Both the position numbers and the translations under genes were made by a program. Shown here in pieces: positions 12,553 through 13,096 of a DNA stretch of 13,096 nucleotides. The notes under the pieces are model-generated. The model saw nothing but the letters and a program-made list of their open reading frames with translations. It made no database searches and was not told the origin of the DNA. This DNA comes from an uncultured Ilumatobacter sp. (GTDB taxonomy: Bacteria > Actinomycetota > Acidimicrobiia > Acidimicrobiales > Ilumatobacteraceae), in contig CALCXK010000058.1 of NCBI GenBank assembly GCA_937905835.1, forward strand, positions 1-13,096. Reading direction: 5' to 3'. Positions within the stretch are counted from its first letter, which is position 1, and each line of letters starts with the position of its first letter.

Positions 12553-13096
12553 ATGGCCGAGACTGATCCCCTGTCGCAGATGTTCAACCTCTTCGCAGCG
12601 CCGCTCGCAGGAACAATCCAGTCGTTCGAGCAGTTCCGCAAAGGGGTCGACGAGTTTCTTCAGGGCGTCGAAAACTTCAACCGCACGATGGAGAATCTGA
12701 ACGAGATCACTCAGCGGATTAACTCCATCGTGAGCGAACTCGAGGCGCCGATCCGAGCTGCCATCCCGCAGATGACCCGGACGATCAAAACCGCCGATGA
12801 CATGATGAAGGTGGTCAGTGGGCCGGCAATGGCCGCCGCCCCGGCGATCGAGCGACTCGCACAGACTTTGTCGACCCCGGCGTTCGCTCAACTACCGAAT
12901 CAGCTTGGACAATTCAGCGACATCCTCGGCGATCTGCAGAGCCGCCTCGGTTCGGTCACACATCTTGCTGACTCAGCAAGCGGACTGTTTGGCGGGCTGA
13001 AGTTCCCTGGGATGGGCGGTGGCGGTCGGCAAGCACCGCGTGTGGAGCCACCTCCCGCTCCTGCGGCGCCGCCGAAGAAGGCCGCAACGAAAAAGG
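12553..13096 (+). CDS. Unrecognised helical protein with Pro/Ala/Lys-rich tail, 3' end beyond window
   Basis: The frame is open from ATG 12553 to the right edge, 181 codons without a stop. Residues 1-145 are almost entirely amphipathic helix-forming sequence (MFNLFAAPLAGTIQSFEQF, VDEFLQGVENFNRTMENLNE, INSIVSELEAPIRAAIPQM, DMMKVVSGPAMAAAPAIERL, LGQFSDILGDLQSRLGSV). A Gly-rich hinge follows (GMGGGGRQ, about 153-160), then a Pro/Ala/Lys tail (PPPAPAAPPKKAATKK) that continues past the edge. Size, helicity and the Ala/Pro/Lys tail resemble phasin-type granule proteins, or proteins with histone H1-like tails, but there is no motif that proves either. No signal peptide or clear membrane segment is seen. 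It follows gcvP by 23 bp on the same strand; read-through is possible, but there is a -10-like box directly before the ATG. Confidence 0.72.
   Translation, partial: MAETDPLSQMFNLFAAPLAGTIQSFEQFRKGVDEFLQGVENFNRTMENLNEITQRINSIVSELEAPIRAAIPQMTRTIKTADDMMKVVSGPAMAAAPAIERLAQTLSTPAFAQLPNQLGQFSDILGDLQSRLGSVTHLADSASGLFGGLKFPGMGGGGRQAPRVEPPPAPAAPPKKAATKK

Noticed and set aside
1..13096. Mobile element, defence island, biosynthetic cluster, tRNA or rRNA genes
   Set aside because: I saw no transposase, integrase, terminal inverted repeats, toxin-antitoxin pair, nuclease/helicase cassette or tRNA/rRNA-like sequence. The genes read as ordinary chromosomal housekeeping plus a few uncharacterised proteins.

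Overview
The window looks like chromosomal DNA from a high-GC actinobacterium. A WhiB-family iron-sulfur regulator is present, a protein family confined to Actinobacteria and their phages. Several genes have TANNNT boxes 6-7 nt before the start codon, as at leaderless actinobacterial promoters. Gene content and protein style would fit an Acidimicrobiia/Ilumatobacter-like lineage, but that placement is inference from memory and was not searched.

Layout: (1) 1-1347, minus strand: the 5' part of an unrecognised protein with an Arg/Gly-rich linker, running off the left edge. (2) 1418-2814, plus strand: a gamma-carbonic-anhydrase-like left-handed beta-helix protein, then the ribosomal protein L11 methyltransferase PrmA. 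(3) 2841-5239, minus strand: ribokinase, a WhiB protein and a threonine-aldolase-type PLP lyase, transcribed in the order aldolase, whiB, ribokinase; whiB and ribokinase each appear to have their own promoter. (4) 5301-7873, plus strand: a small Cys4 zinc-finger-like protein, a 227-bp leader with two hairpins, and a secreted M23 peptidase carrying five peptidoglycan-binding domains. (5) 7878-9335, minus strand: an acyl-CoA-synthetase-like AMP-forming ligase, converging on the peptidase with a 4-bp gap. (6) 9336-9679: a 344-bp intergenic region holding a tandem glycine riboswitch. (7) 9680-12529: gcvP, the glycine decarboxylase P protein, under that riboswitch. (8) 12553 to the right edge: an unrecognised helical protein with a Pro/Ala/Lys-rich tail, phasin-like in general character.

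How the genes fit together: most are independent housekeeping functions. The clearest regulatory unit is riboswitch-gcvP, where glycine controls its own breakdown; the gcvP Shine-Dalgarno region can pair with the conserved CTCTCAGG of the second aptamer, which suggests translational control. The aldolase can also yield or consume glycine, but nothing in the sequence links it to the switch. No mobile element, CRISPR array, tRNA or rRNA was seen, and I found no clearly novel multi-gene system. The points most worth a second look are the riboswitch details, the recurrent leaderless-type promoters, the five-repeat peptidase with its structured leader, and the three uncharacterised proteins.
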